From assembly GCA_900318915.1 (NCBI GenBank), contig ONMI01000003.1, positions 1-64,000 on the forward strand: a stretch of 64,000 nucleotides of DNA, written 5' to 3'. A program made the position numbers and the translations under genes. Source of the stretch: an uncultured Prevotellaceae bacterium (GTDB lineage Bacteria; Bacteroidota; Bacteroidia; Bacteroidales; Bacteroidaceae). Within the stretch, counting starts at the first letter, position 1. Every line of letters starts with the position of its first letter. A model generated the notes under the pieces. It had not been told where the DNA came from and made no database searches. It was given only the letters and a program-made list of their open reading frames with translations. Shown one piece after another: positions 1 to 7,922 of the stretch.

Positions 1-171
1 AGATTGTGCACATCGATATCGAAGGCGTAGCGGGCTACGTCGAGATATTGATGTGTGCAAGGTGTCAAAAGAAATGCAGGAATGGCATTCATTAGACAGG
101 AAATCCATAAGAACATAAAGAATGTCGGCCTAATGACCGATTAGGGTTAAAATGAGGAAATGGGGAAATGT

Positions 172-195
172 CTACACTCCTACTCCTACACTCCT
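172..195 (+). repeat. Dispersed CTACACTCCTAC repeat, copy A
   Basis: A short pyrimidine-rich repeat of the form CTACACTCCTACTCCTACACTCCT. It opens with ATGTCTACACTCCTAC, exactly as the inverted copy at 35206-35267 does. A third, degenerate stretch lies inside the GH2 gene near 15.27-15.34 kb. Its function is unknown. Confidence 0.7.
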
Positions 196-207
196 GAAAA
201 AAACGTA

Positions 208-235
208 AGTCCCGGAAGTTAGCGCTTCCGGGACT
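208..235 (-). terminator. Intrinsic terminator, probably for the Gly/Ser-rich protein gene
   Basis: The 11-bp stem AGTCCCGGAAG / CTTCCGGGACT has a 6-nt loop. Read on the minus strand it is followed, after four bases, by a T-run (the complement of A198-203). The nearest minus-strand gene stops at 372, so a roughly 140-nt 3' UTR is implied. Confidence 0.55.
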
Positions 236-371
236 CATCGTACAGTTACTGGACTTTTAATCTATAATTTATTCATAACTATATCCTGATACACTCTTTT
301 CACCAGTCAAAAAAACCAAGTCTATATTTAGATTGTGAGTATGTCGCGTTTATGGTTCGTATGTCGTGCTG

Positions 372-1655
372 TTAGCGGCGTCCGCCGAAGCCTCCGCGGC
401 TTCCTCCGCTGTGACCGCCACCGCTACGGCTGCCGCCACTGTGGCCGCTGCTGAATCCGCCTCCGCGGCTGCCGGAGCTCATGCTGCTGCGGCTGGGTGA
501 ACTGCTGTGGCCGAAACTGCTGCTGGAACGGCTGCTGGAGCCCATGCTGCTGCGACTCGGTGAGCTGCTGTGACCGAAGCTGCTGCTGGAGGAACGGCTG
601 CTGGAGCCGAAGTTGCTGCGCGGAGCAGTGGTAGTGGCTGAATTGCCGCGTGAGAAGTTGCCGCCCGATACTCTCGACTCGCTGCTGCGGGTGCTGGGAG
701 CCGTCACACGCTCGGTGTTGCGGGTGCCGCTGGGCGAGAAGGTGCCGCTGCGGTGAGTGCCCACGCTGCTGCCGGTGCTGCGGCTGGGAGCCGTGGCGGA
801 GCTGCTGCCTCCGAAGGTGGAGCGGCGGGTGCTGCTCTCACGGGTGCCGGTGGCGCGCTGCTGCTGGCCGTCGCGGTTCATGGTGCCCACGGTGGTGCGG
901 CTGCCGCTGTTGGTGCCGAAGGTGCGGTTGCCGGTCACGGTCTGGCCGTTGTTGTCGCCGCCGTGTCCGCGTCCGTTGTCATGTCCGCGTCCGTTGTCGC
1001 CGCTGTGGCCGTTGTCACCGCCGTTGCGTCCCCGGTTGTTGCCGAAGCCACCCCGTCCGTTGTCGCCTCCGTTGCGTCCGCGGGTGGGTCCGAAACCTCC
1101 CCGTCCGCCGTCGTGCGAGCCGTGACCGTAGTCGCCGCGGTCGTAGCGGTCTCTCATGCCTCCGTGGCTGCCGTGTCCGCGTCCGCTGTGTCCCCAGTCG
1201 CGTCCGTGATACCAGCTGTGTCCGCCGTTGTGGTGCCAGCTGTGTCCGCCGCGGTAGGTCACGTAGAAGTGGGGGCGTCCGAAGTAGAAGAAGTCGCGGT
1301 AGGGATAGCGGGCATAGATGCCGAAGTGCCAGTAGCCTCCGCTCCAGTAGAGAGGACGGTAGAAATAGGTGGCGGCCAGGTAGGCCTCATACTGCCAGTC
1401 CCAGAGTATGTAGCTCAGGTCGGTATTGCGTCTCGACCAGCAGATACCGTAGAGGTCGTCTACTGTGTTGACGCCCATCAGGTAGTCGAGATTGATCTCG
1501 TAGGCTGCTTCATACTGCTCGTCGGTCAGGTTGAGCTCGTATGCCATCTTGTCGGTCAGGAACAGTGCCTGCTGACGTGCCTGCTCGTAACCCATGGCGT
1601 TGGCCGAGAGGGTGAGGGTGAACAGGGCGGTGAGTGCTACCAGAAACTTCTTCAT
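372..1655 (-). CDS. Secreted Gly/Ser/His/Arg-rich low-complexity protein
   Basis: A 427-residue protein with a clear signal peptide (MKKFLVALTALFTLTLSANA). A conserved-looking segment follows at about residues 20-130: it begins ARQQALFLTDKMAYELNLTD and is rich in Tyr and Trp. The rest, about residues 130-427, is low complexity: Gly/His/Asp/Arg-rich with GRNGGDNGRG-type repeats, then Ser-rich with two near-identical units around SSFGHSSSPSRSSM. The N-terminal part resembles hypothetical proteins common in Prevotella and is the part likely to be under functional constraint. No enzyme motif is visible. The start is set by the signal peptide. A near-consensus -7 box (TTTCTTTG) lies at 1735-1742 on the minus strand. 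The long plus-strand frames across this gene are antisense shadows of its repeats. The function is unknown; a cell-surface or matrix role is only a guess. Confidence 0.75.
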   Translation of the reverse strand: MKKFLVALTALFTLTLSANAMGYEQARQQALFLTDKMAYELNLTDEQYEAAYEINLDYLMGVNTVDDLYGICWSRRNTDLSYILWDWQYEAYLAATYFYRPLYWSGGYWHFGIYARYPYRDFFYFGRPHFYVTYRGGHSWHHNGGHSWYHGRDWGHSGRGHGSHGGMRDRYDRGDYGHGSHDGGRGGFGPTRGRNGGDNGRGGFGNNRGRNGGDNGHSGDNGRGHDNGRGHGGDNNGQTVTGNRTFGTNSGSRTTVGTMNRDGQQQRATGTRESSTRRSTFGGSSSATAPSRSTGSSVGTHRSGTFSPSGTRNTERVTAPSTRSSESRVSGGNFSRGNSATTTAPRSNFGSSSRSSSSSFGHSSSPSRSSMGSSSRSSSSFGHSSSPSRSSMSSGSRGGGFSSGHSGGSRSGGGHSGGSRGGFGGRR

Positions 1656-2244
1656 GATTGTATCGTTTTAAATGGTTTTTTGTTGTTTTCTGTCTGTTGT
1701 GACCTCGACCGGCGGTGCTGGCCTTAGGTTCACGATGCAAAGAAACCAATAAAAAACCATCTGCCAAAAGGATTTTCCCTAAACCGCGGGGGAAAATCCC
1801 TATCTGTTCGTTTACTGGTCGTTACCCCGACAGAAATCCCATTAATCATTTTGAAATAAAAACTACGGATTTTTCTGCTTTATCTGATGTCAAAACAGTA
1901 AGAATCAGTCTAATCAGAAAAATTCGTAGTTTTATCAAGTATAGTACAAGTATTGTAACGTAAACAAAAAACCGACAGAAATTATCGTAATTATCGTAAA
2001 TCCTCATAAAACAATCTTTGTCATCTGTCAGACATCTTGATAAGTGACCGCTATGATGAAGAGATAAAATGATATTTTCTGCGCATTACGAGAATTTCTT
2101 TCAGAAACATCAATGAAAGATTACGTGAATTACGGGAATTTCTGTCGATACTCTCAGTCACCCTATGTTTATGATTATTATGACAATTTCTTTCAGAAAA
2201 ATGAAAAATTATTTGAATTACGTGAATTTCTGTTCGAAAATTGA
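1656..2244. repeat. Repeat-rich intergenic region with AATTTCTTTCAGAAA units
   Basis: No gene is seen. Two related units lie at about 2093-2148 and 2184-2236. Each reads AATTTCTTTCAGAAA, then an A-rich stretch, then GAATTACGTGAATTTCTGT with small changes. A partial inverted copy (ACAGAAATTATCGTAATTA) lies at about 1975-1994. The region is much more AT-rich than its neighbours. It separates the leader of the Gly/Ser-rich gene from the 3' end of the phosphatase gene. Confidence 0.6.
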
Positions 2245-2270
2245 TCATCGAGAACCGTCCCCGATGATCA
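2242..2270. repeat. Hairpin overlapping the phosphatase stop codon
   Basis: TGATCATCG and CGATGATCA form a perfect 9-bp stem around an 11-nt loop. Together with the upstream TTCGAAAA this block (2233-2270) matches 56202-56240 at 33 of 38 positions with one gap, so it is a dispersed element found twice at the 3' side of minus-strand genes. Confidence 0.55.
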
Positions 2271-2769
2271 GTTCCCTGACCTCCACGTTCATCATTTTCT
2301 CCACCTCGTGCATGGCCTTGTCGTAGAAGACTGCCTGGACCGCCTTGTTGATGATGCCGTGGCCCACGGCCAGCACCGTCTGCCCCGGGTACTCGCGCCT
2401 TACGAGGTCGAGGAATCGCCGGGCGCGGTCTTTCAGGTGTCCGATGGTCTCCACATTGTCGGGCCACACCTTGTCTTTCAGTTCCGGTATCGACTCGCCG
2501 GTGAAGTCGCCCCAGTCGCGCTCGCGCAGCAGCGGGGTGGTGCGTATTTTCCCACTGTGGGGCTGGGCTATAATCTGGCAAGTCTCCACCGCACGCGTCA
2601 GGTCGCTGGCCAGGAAGGCGTCTATCGGCTCGTCCTTGAGCCGCTGGGCCACCTCGGCGGCCTGCTCCCGTCCCAGGTCGGTGAGCATGCCGTTGTCCTG
2701 TCCCTGTAGAATCTGCTTCACATTGCCCACCGACTGTCCGTGGCGCACCAAAAGTAATCTTGTAGTCAT
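2245..2769 (-). CDS. Histidine phosphatase family protein (phosphoglycerate mutase-like)
   Basis: A 174-residue histidine phosphatase superfamily protein. The catalytic RHG motif is at the N-terminus (MTTRLLLVRHGQSVGN, phosphohistidine His9) and the second catalytic histidine is in AVGHGIINKA near the C-terminus. Such enzymes remove or move phosphate on small metabolites; the substrate cannot be read from the sequence. An ATG eight codons upstream exists at 2793, but the -7 promoter box overlaps it at 2791-2798, so the ATG at 2769 is the supported start and gives a leader of about 18 nt. It is divergent from the DUF308 gene. The stop codon lies inside a 9-bp inverted repeat (2242-2250 / 2262-2270), so termination structure and coding end overlap. 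Confidence 0.85.
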   Translation of the reverse strand: MTTRLLLVRHGQSVGNVKQILQGQDNGMLTDLGREQAAEVAQRLKDEPIDAFLASDLTRAVETCQIIAQPHSGKIRTTPLLRERDWGDFTGESIPELKDKVWPDNVETIGHLKDRARRFLDLVRREYPGQTVLAVGHGIINKAVQAVFYDKAMHEVEKMMNVEVRELIIGDGSR

Positions 2770-2790
2770 GGTTTCTGATGTTATGGTGCG

Positions 2791-2798
2791 CAAAATTA
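2791..2798 (-). promoter_or_regulatory. -7 promoter box for the histidine phosphatase
   Basis: TAATTTTG on the minus strand fits the Bacteroidota TAnnTTTG consensus and predicts transcription from about 2787. This decides the downstream ATG at 2769. Confidence 0.55.
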
Positions 2799-2841
2799 TG
2801 TTTTTTCGGCCAAACGGCCAATGATTATCGGAAAAATTGTG

Positions 2842-2849
2842 TAAGTTTG
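2842..2849 (+). promoter_or_regulatory. -7 promoter box for the DUF308-type gene
   Basis: TAAGTTTG fits TAnnTTTG and predicts a start near 2853, giving a leader of about 67 nt before the ATG at 2920. Confidence 0.55.
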
Positions 2850-2919
2850 CATCACCTTGTGGTGGTCGCCGACTGCCGCAAGGAGAAATCTTGATGTAAA
2901 ACCAACCACCACAACGTAT

Positions 2920-3546
2920 ATGAGAGTCTTCCAGTCGAGCATTTTCCGGTCATTGTTTGCCATCGCCATCGGTATCTTCATCCTGCTGCGTCCCGACAGC
3001 ACCGTGCAGTATCTCACCATCGCCATCGGCGTGGTGTTCCTGCTCTCCGGGGTGGTGAGCTGTGTAGACTATTTCTATACGGTGAGCCATTGGCAGGAAC
3101 GTCAGGAGGTGGATCTCGACGGCCATGTGCACCCAGTGTCCAAGCCCTGGTTCCCCCTGGGCGGCGTGGGCAGCATCCTGCTCGGTTTCATCCTGGCCCT
3201 TATGCCCAATATGTTTGTCACCTCGCTCGTCTATCTCATGGCGGTGGTCATCATCATCGGCGCCCTTCACCAGCTCTTCTGCCTCGTGGGGGCCGCGCGC
3301 CACTACGGCATGGGGCCTTCCTATTGGGTGCTCCCCTCACTGTTGCTCGTGGCCGGACTGGTGATGCTCGTCAAGCCCAAATTGGTGGCCGAGATACCCT
3401 TTATGGTGCTGGGCGTCTGCCTGGTGGTCTACGGCCTGTCCGACTGCATCAACTCTTTCGTCATTCACCGCAAGCGCAAGAAAGCGCTCACCACGCTGCC
3501 CATGGAGCGCGGCGAGTATGTCGACTTTGAGGAAGTGAAAGAGTAG
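2920..3546 (+). CDS. DUF308-type integral membrane protein (HdeD-like)
   Basis: A 208-residue protein dominated by about six hydrophobic helices, with charged loops and a basic, soluble C-terminus (HRKRKKALTTLP). The repeated three-helix layout with short loops (LFAIAIGIFILLRPDS, LGFILALMPN, LLLVAGLVMLVKP) is typical of the DUF308/HdeD family, whose biochemical role is not well defined. The start MRVFQSSIFRS was chosen over an ATG 21 codons upstream because the promoter box at 2842-2849 puts the transcript start just before that upstream codon, and the upstream residues look non-coding. It is convergent with the WecA-like gene, with only 13 bp between stops. Confidence 0.75.
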   Translation: MRVFQSSIFRSLFAIAIGIFILLRPDSTVQYLTIAIGVVFLLSGVVSCVDYFYTVSHWQERQEVDLDGHVHPVSKPWFPLGGVGSILLGFILALMPNMFVTSLVYLMAVVIIIGALHQLFCLVGAARHYGMGPSYWVLPSLLLVAGLVMLVKPKLVAEIPFMVLGVCLVVYGLSDCINSFVIHRKRKKALTTLPMERGEYVDFEEVKE

Positions 3547-3559
3547 GATATACAGAGAC

Positions 3560-4669
3560 TTATACGAACGGCTGGGCACCGTTCTTGCGTATGCGTTTGT
3601 TCACCATCGTCATGAAGAGCACGAACACCAGCAGGTCGACCAGCACGATGAGCGTGATGTCGTAGTAGCCCAGGTGTGACAGCGTGACATTGATGGTGGT
3701 GAATGCCAGCGCCAGCAGCAGGATGGTGATGAGCGCCTGGTGCTGCGTCATGCCGGCCCGCATCAGTTTGTGATGGATGTGGTTCTTGTCGGCCTGGAAG
3801 AGCGGGCGGCGGTGCAGCGTGCGGGCTATCACCACCCTCACCACATCTATCATCGGCACGATGAGCATGGTGAACGAGAGCAGCAGGCTGTCTTTGCGGA
3901 AAGGCATCACATTGGGGTTGTCCATGGCGAACTTGATGAAGAGGAAACCCAATATGAAACCGAGGGTCAGACTGCCCGAGTCGCCCATGAAAATCTTCTG
4001 TTTTTTCTCCACGCTGCCCAGCACGTTGAAGTAGAGGTAGGGCACCAGCACACCCATCAGTCCGGCTATCAGGATGGAGTAGGTGAAGAGGCTCTCGCGC
4101 ACGAAGCAGAGCAGAAATCCGCCCAGCGCTAAGAACGACAGACCGCCAGCCAGTCCGTCGATGCCGTCGATGAGGTTGATGGCATTGTCGATAAACACGA
4201 TGATGAACACGGTGAGCGGCATGCCCACCCACGCCGGTATCTCATTGATGCCGCAGAATCCGTATAGATTGTTGATATAGAGGCCGCTCAGCGGCATGAG
4301 GCAGGCCGCCATAATCTGCACGGTAAACTTCGTCTTGGCGCCCAGGCCGGTCAGGTCGTCGATGATGCCCACGCCGTAGATGAGCAGCAGGCTCACCAGG
4401 AAGAAGCACGACCACAGACTCATCGTCACCTGCCGCTCGCCTGTGTAGTTGTCGCTCACGAGCAGGGCCACCACGAAGGCCACCAGCATGCTGGGCATAA
4501 AACTGATGCCGCCCAGGCGCGGGATGGCGTTCTTATGCACCTTGCGCTCGTTGGGCAGGTCGTAGAGTCCTTTTTTCTCGCAGAAGTTGAGTATGAGCGG
4601 TATGAAGATGAATCCGCACACGATGCTCATCAGAAAAGACGATGCAATAAGTAGGTATCGTAGAGTCAT
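3560..4669 (-). CDS. WecA/MraY-family undecaprenyl-phosphate glycosyl-1-phosphate transferase
   Basis: A 369-residue polytopic membrane protein of glycosyltransferase family 4 (WecA/TagO/MraY). The family motifs are present in order: GIIDDLTGLGAKTKF with the paired aspartates, NAINLIDGIDGLAGGLS, and FMGDSGSLTLGF. A basic loop with the HIHHKL motif (RPLFQADKNHIHHKLMRAG) marks WecA-type enzymes rather than MraY. The known reaction moves a sugar-1-phosphate from a UDP-sugar (UDP-GlcNAc in WecA) to undecaprenyl phosphate at the inner leaflet and starts O-antigen or capsule-like polymer synthesis. The start is MTLRYLL, which leads straight into the first membrane helix; the open frame continues 52 codons upstream without coding character. 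No polymer-synthesis genes adjoin it, so the final polymer is unknown. Confidence 0.9.
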   Translation of the reverse strand: MTLRYLLIASSFLMSIVCGFIFIPLILNFCEKKGLYDLPNERKVHKNAIPRLGGISFMPSMLVAFVVALLVSDNYTGERQVTMSLWSCFFLVSLLLIYGVGIIDDLTGLGAKTKFTVQIMAACLMPLSGLYINNLYGFCGINEIPAWVGMPLTVFIIVFIDNAINLIDGIDGLAGGLSFLALGGFLLCFVRESLFTYSILIAGLMGVLVPYLYFNVLGSVEKKQKIFMGDSGSLTLGFILGFLFIKFAMDNPNVMPFRKDSLLLSFTMLIVPMIDVVRVVIARTLHRRPLFQADKNHIHHKLMRAGMTQHQALITILLLALAFTTINVTLSHLGYYDITLIVLVDLLVFVLFMTMVNKRIRKNGAQPFV

Positions 4670-4773
4670 GCTTTTACAGTCACGTGTTTTTATAGGGCGG
4701 ATTTCCCACCCGTCCTTATTATATAAACTGCAATAGGCCCGCTTTATTGCATCACCCTGCCGAAAATGTGACT

Positions 4774-5118
4774 TTAAGCGCCATAAAAAAGCTTTGACAA
4801 GAGGGCAGGCAGATGATCCAAACATTCTGGATTCAGTTCGATATCCTTCTTCAGTTGGTCAAAAAATTCCCGCAGCTGGTCCAATCGGCGGTTACAGAGA
4901 TGGTTGTTGCGCAGGCAGAGGGCCGACATCTGTGGTTGGATAAGAGCCGTTTGGCTTTTTCTGTCCCAATACGCCGGATCCACTTTCACCCCCGTTGGAT
5001 AGCGGTGTTGTCGGCCATGGATACACACCACACCATACACAGGGGTTGGTTGGTGTCCATTGGGCTCCCGTAGATTGAAATGGAGCCGCAATTTTGAGAG
5101 GAAGAATTGTTTTTCCAT
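4774..5118 (-). pseudogene. Stand-alone arm-type DNA-binding domain of a tyrosine recombinase (integrase fragment)
   Basis: A 114-residue ORF starting MEKQFFLSKLRLHFNLRE. It matches in style the N-terminal arm-binding domain of Bacteroidota phage and conjugative-transposon integrases: a three-stranded sheet with PVYGVVCIHGRQHRYPTG, then VDPAYWDRKSQ, then a helical linker (LRNNHLCNRRLDQLREFFDQL). The core-binding and catalytic domains (R...HxxR...Y) are absent, and none is visible in other frames before the wecA-like gene begins. It is either a remnant of an integrase or a shortened DNA-binding protein. A near-consensus -7 box (TAACTTTA, minus strand) lies at 5152-5159. It marks the left edge of an AT-rich accessory patch that runs to about 11.46 kb. 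Confidence 0.65.
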
Positions 5119-5527
5119 GTTGTTGATTCTTGGGGTTGTCAATCGTGATTGTAAAGTTATAATTTTAAAGTAGGTCTACTGCTGAGCTTTTGCTTAAAAA
5201 TGTGCACTCTTGTGTGTCTGATTTGTTGGAAAGTAGGATATTTTTACAAATTTTGTTAAATAGTCTTAATTAGACTTTTAGTTTATAAATTTCACGCATA
5301 TTTTTTTTCAATTTGCAATAAAAGCGCTACTTTTGTGATACATATAATAATGTGTTCTATACTTATAATAATGATTGAAATCGAGGCATGTATATGCCGC
5401 TCTCTTTGTGCTGATATTAAGGTGAATATTTTTTATTGATGTTCTAAACCTATCAAAAGTAGTTCAGATATATCCAATTAAATACCAAACGTTTTCTGCA
5501 AACCACAAATAATTAAACTATATTTGT
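5119..5527. other. AT-rich gap and leader of the first LRR gene
   Basis: No gene is seen. It holds the minus-strand start region of the integrase fragment and, on the plus strand, the promoter at 5328-5335 with a roughly 190-nt leader for the LRR gene. A small GGCAT-GTAT-ATGCC hairpin lies in that leader at 5385-5398. Confidence 0.5.
5328..5335 (+). promoter_or_regulatory. -7 promoter box for the LRR cassette
   Basis: TACTTTTG fits TAnnTTTG. It predicts a start at about 5339 and a roughly 190-nt 5' UTR for the LRR/mini-peptide cassette. Confidence 0.5.
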
Positions 5528-7432
5528 ATGAGAAGAATCTTTACATATTTGCTTTTCCTGCTCTTGCCCCCACTGGCACTGCAGGCACAGGTGGCTATAG
5601 ATGCGACCAATTTCCCGGACGAGAACTTCCGTACGTATGTAGCTACTTTTGATACGGATGGTGACAACAGCCTCTCCGAAACTGAGATTGCTGCCGCAAA
5701 GAAGATTGATGTGAACAATAAGGGTATCACCGACTTGACAGGTTTGAAGTATTTTACTGAAGCAGAGACACTCTTCTGTTATAACAACAGTGAACTTTCC
5801 ACGCTTATCGTTTCAGAAAACAAAAAGTTGACGGAGCTTCAATGCTACGATTGTGGCCTTACTTCTTTGGATGTTTCCCAAAATACACTTTTGTTAAGGT
5901 TACGGTGCCAAAACAATAATTTATCTACCTTGGATGTTTCGAATCTTCTTTCTTTGAAATTGTTATTTTGCTATGGCAACGATGAAATCTCTTCTCTTGA
6001 CATTTCACAAAACAAAGACTTGACAAACCTCGATTGTCACAATTGTAGTATCACTTCCTTGAATGTTTCGGAACTTTCCAAATTGTCATCGTTGACTTGT
6101 TATAATAACGCCCTCACAACTCTTGACGTGTCGCAAAACCTAAAATTACAATATTTATATTGCTATAATAACAACATCAGTTCCCTCATCCTCCCAACGG
6201 ACAAAAACAACACTGCTTCGGGCAACGAAATGTATATTAACGATAATCCATTGGGTTCTATAAATCTGGAACATTGTCCTAACCTCAAAACTCTAGATTG
6301 TAAGAACTGTGAACTCAGTGAGTTAAATGTAGCCAATAACACGAATCTGCAAAGGCTTATTTGCAGTAATAACAACATTTCGAAACTTGATGTCACCAAT
6401 AATTTGGCGTTGACTCAACTCACTTGTTCAGGCAATCAACTCACGACACTTGACTTAACCCAAAACACTAAGTGCAATAGTCTCAGCATTTTTGGGCAGA
6501 AGAAAGTTGTGGATGCCATAGTATTTGATTTTGAGAGTATAGCTGTCGAGGTGCTTCCCTCATCCAGTAGTTCTACGCTCACAAAGGATTTATTTTTAAA
6601 TGTCAAAGGTCCCATTGGTGTCAATGACACCGAGAAGGATTATAAGGTGGTGGATGGAAAGCATTATTTAGTGATTGGCCAACCGAAGGCCGATGTCGAC
6701 CTCAACTTGGATAACCAGAAAGTCGCTTATAATTTCAATCCAAAGAGTTCGAAAAAGCCTTCAGCCAGACTCGATGTCTCACTTACAACCTATCCTTACA
6801 TAATGTATATCAATCCGGCCAGCCAGGACCTCTCTGGAGGTTTCTACTCCGGCACCATTTATCTCGACTATGACGCTGTGGTTCCTGAGGGTATGGAAGT
6901 CTATGTGGCGAACGAGGTCAAGACGGCTGACGATGGTTCTCAGTGCCTGAACATGAAAATTGTGGGACTGCCAGGTGATGTGATACCGGCAAATACCCCG
7001 CTCTATGTAAGAGCTGCCGATAATGCGGGACTCTATGCCTTCGCACGCAATCTTGGTGGAGCAACTCCTGTTACCATTCCCAGCGGTAATCTGCTCCAAG
7101 GTACTTTGTCGAATAAGACTGTTTCTCCCAATGCTTACCTTACCTTGGGTCGGGAAGAAACATCTGGTGAGGTAGGATTCTGGCCTTTCCTCGGCAATAA
7201 AATAAATGCCCACCGCTGTTTCGTGGATGCCTCGCTCGTAGATGACGGAAATGCTGCCAACGGATTCGCTTTCTCCTTCGGTGGTGATACGAACCAAATA
7301 GACCCGGTGATTGTTTCCAGTGGCGATTCTACCAAAGGCACCTGGTTCAACTTGCAGGGCGTTCAACTCACGGAAAAACCCTCACAAAAGGGTATCTATA
7401 TCTGCAATGGTAAAAAAATCATCATCAAATAA
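5528..7432 (+). CDS. Secreted leucine-rich repeat protein with EF-hand-like N-terminus (paralogue 1)
   Basis: A 634-residue protein. Residues 1-20 are a signal peptide ending LALQAQ. Next comes a calcium-binding-like motif (DTDGDNSLSETEI). About ten LRR units of roughly 21 residues follow, of the L..L.C.NN.L..LDVS.N kind (about residues 45-310). The second half is a beta-rich region including YPYIMYINPASQDL and FYSGTIYLDYD. The C-terminus carries the shared tail (WFNLQG...GIYICNGKKIIIK). LRR proteins bind other proteins or glycans, so this is probably a surface or exported binding protein; the ligand is unknown. It is 10 bp from the next small ORF and the same layout recurs in the paralogue at 7923. 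Base composition is visibly more AT-rich than the flanking housekeeping genes, which suggests transfer. Confidence 0.8.
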   Translation: MRRIFTYLLFLLLPPLALQAQVAIDATNFPDENFRTYVATFDTDGDNSLSETEIAAAKKIDVNNKGITDLTGLKYFTEAETLFCYNNSELSTLIVSENKKLTELQCYDCGLTSLDVSQNTLLLRLRCQNNNLSTLDVSNLLSLKLLFCYGNDEISSLDISQNKDLTNLDCHNCSITSLNVSELSKLSSLTCYNNALTTLDVSQNLKLQYLYCYNNNISSLILPTDKNNTASGNEMYINDNPLGSINLEHCPNLKTLDCKNCELSELNVANNTNLQRLICSNNNISKLDVTNNLALTQLTCSGNQLTTLDLTQNTKCNSLSIFGQKKVVDAIVFDFESIAVEVLPSSSSSTLTKDLFLNVKGPIGVNDTEKDYKVVDGKHYLVIGQPKADVDLNLDNQKVAYNFNPKSSKKPSARLDVSLTTYPYIMYINPASQDLSGGFYSGTIYLDYDAVVPEGMEVYVANEVKTADDGSQCLNMKIVGLPGDVIPANTPLYVRAADNAGLYAFARNLGGATPVTIPSGNLLQGTLSNKTVSPNAYLTLGREETSGEVGFWPFLGNKINAHRCFVDASLVDDGNAANGFAFSFGGDTNQIDPVIVSSGDSTKGTWFNLQGVQLTEKPSQKGIYICNGKKIIIK

Positions 7433-7441
7433 ACTGTCAGC

Positions 7442-7627
7442 ATGAAAAAAATATATTGTACGCCACAAGTTGAGGTGATTGAAATAATGGCCGAAAGATT
7501 GATGGATTTCTCGGTCAAAACTGGGAAAACCGGAAAGGGAACCAATGACAATTTTGGCAATGAGTCAATTTTTGATGGCGACGAACAAGGGCACGGTGAC
7601 AATAACAGCGTGATATGGGACAATTGA
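7442..7627 (+). CDS. Small acidic peptide, MKK-Y--P type (61 aa)
   Basis: A 61-residue ORF beginning MKKIYCTPQVEVIEI, 9 bp after the LRR stop. The N-terminal third is mixed beta-like and hydrophobic. The C-terminal half is Gly/Asn/Asp-rich with no predicted helix, ending SVIWDN. There is no signal peptide. It resembles the many short Prevotella/Bacteroides ORFs starting MKK-Y--P; I know of no proven function. It shares the MKK/P start and the acidic Trp-Asp/Glu end with the next ORF, which suggests the two are related. Real coding is supported by its tight spacing in a four-gene cassette. Confidence 0.6.
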   Translation: MKKIYCTPQVEVIEIMAERLMDFSVKTGKTGKGTNDNFGNESIFDGDEQGHGDNNSVIWDN

Positions 7628-7690
7628 AAATTCCACTTCTGCTCAAATGAATAATTGTATTAATAACTAATAACTAATAAATTCTTGATT

Positions 7691-7864
7691 ATGAAAAAGA
7701 AAAATCTCTATGTAAAGCCTTCCACGAAGATGCTCAATGCAGTGGAGGACGTTTTTTGCGTATCGACGGGAACTGGTGATGTCTTCGCCAATACCGACTT
7801 CTTCGATGAAGAGGAAGAGGACGTTGTCATTCTTCCTAAAGTTAAAAGTCCTTGGGAAGACTAA
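7691..7864 (+). CDS. Small acidic peptide, second copy type (57 aa)
   Basis: A 57-residue ORF beginning MKKKNLYVKPSTKMLNAVED. The C-terminal part is strongly acidic (FFDEEEEDVVILP) and ends SPWED. Like the ORF at 7442 it has the MKK...Y..P start and a Trp-acidic end, and it lacks a signal peptide. It lies 63 bp after that ORF and 58 bp before the second LRR gene. Possible roles include an exported peptide, a precursor, or a chaperone or antitoxin-like partner for the LRR proteins; the sequence does not decide between them. Confidence 0.55.
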   Translation: MKKKNLYVKPSTKMLNAVEDVFCVSTGTGDVFANTDFFDEEEEDVVILPKVKSPWED

Positions 7865-7922
7865 TTCTCTCTCTTGTATGTATTTAATAGTTAAGTTTGA
7901 TAATCAGTAAAATAAAGGAAAT

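Larger units (their letters stand above)
1..371. other. Gene-free left edge
   Basis: No gene is supported here. Bases 4-60 can fold into an imperfect long hairpin: the outer arms TTGTGCACATCGATATC and GATATTGATGTGTGCAA match at 14 of 17 positions, and an inner CGTAG-CGGG-CTACG stem sits between them. Bases 172-195 hold the dispersed CTACACTCCTAC repeat also seen near 15.3 kb and 35.2 kb. A terminator-like hairpin lies at 208-235. The window edge may cut a feature here. Confidence 0.5.

Noticed and set aside
753..1727. Long plus-strand Ala/Val-rich ORF over the Gly/Ser-rich gene
   Set aside because: Antisense shadow of a repetitive, GC-rich gene. The minus-strand frame has a signal peptide and a plausible protein; this one is low-complexity Ala/Val.
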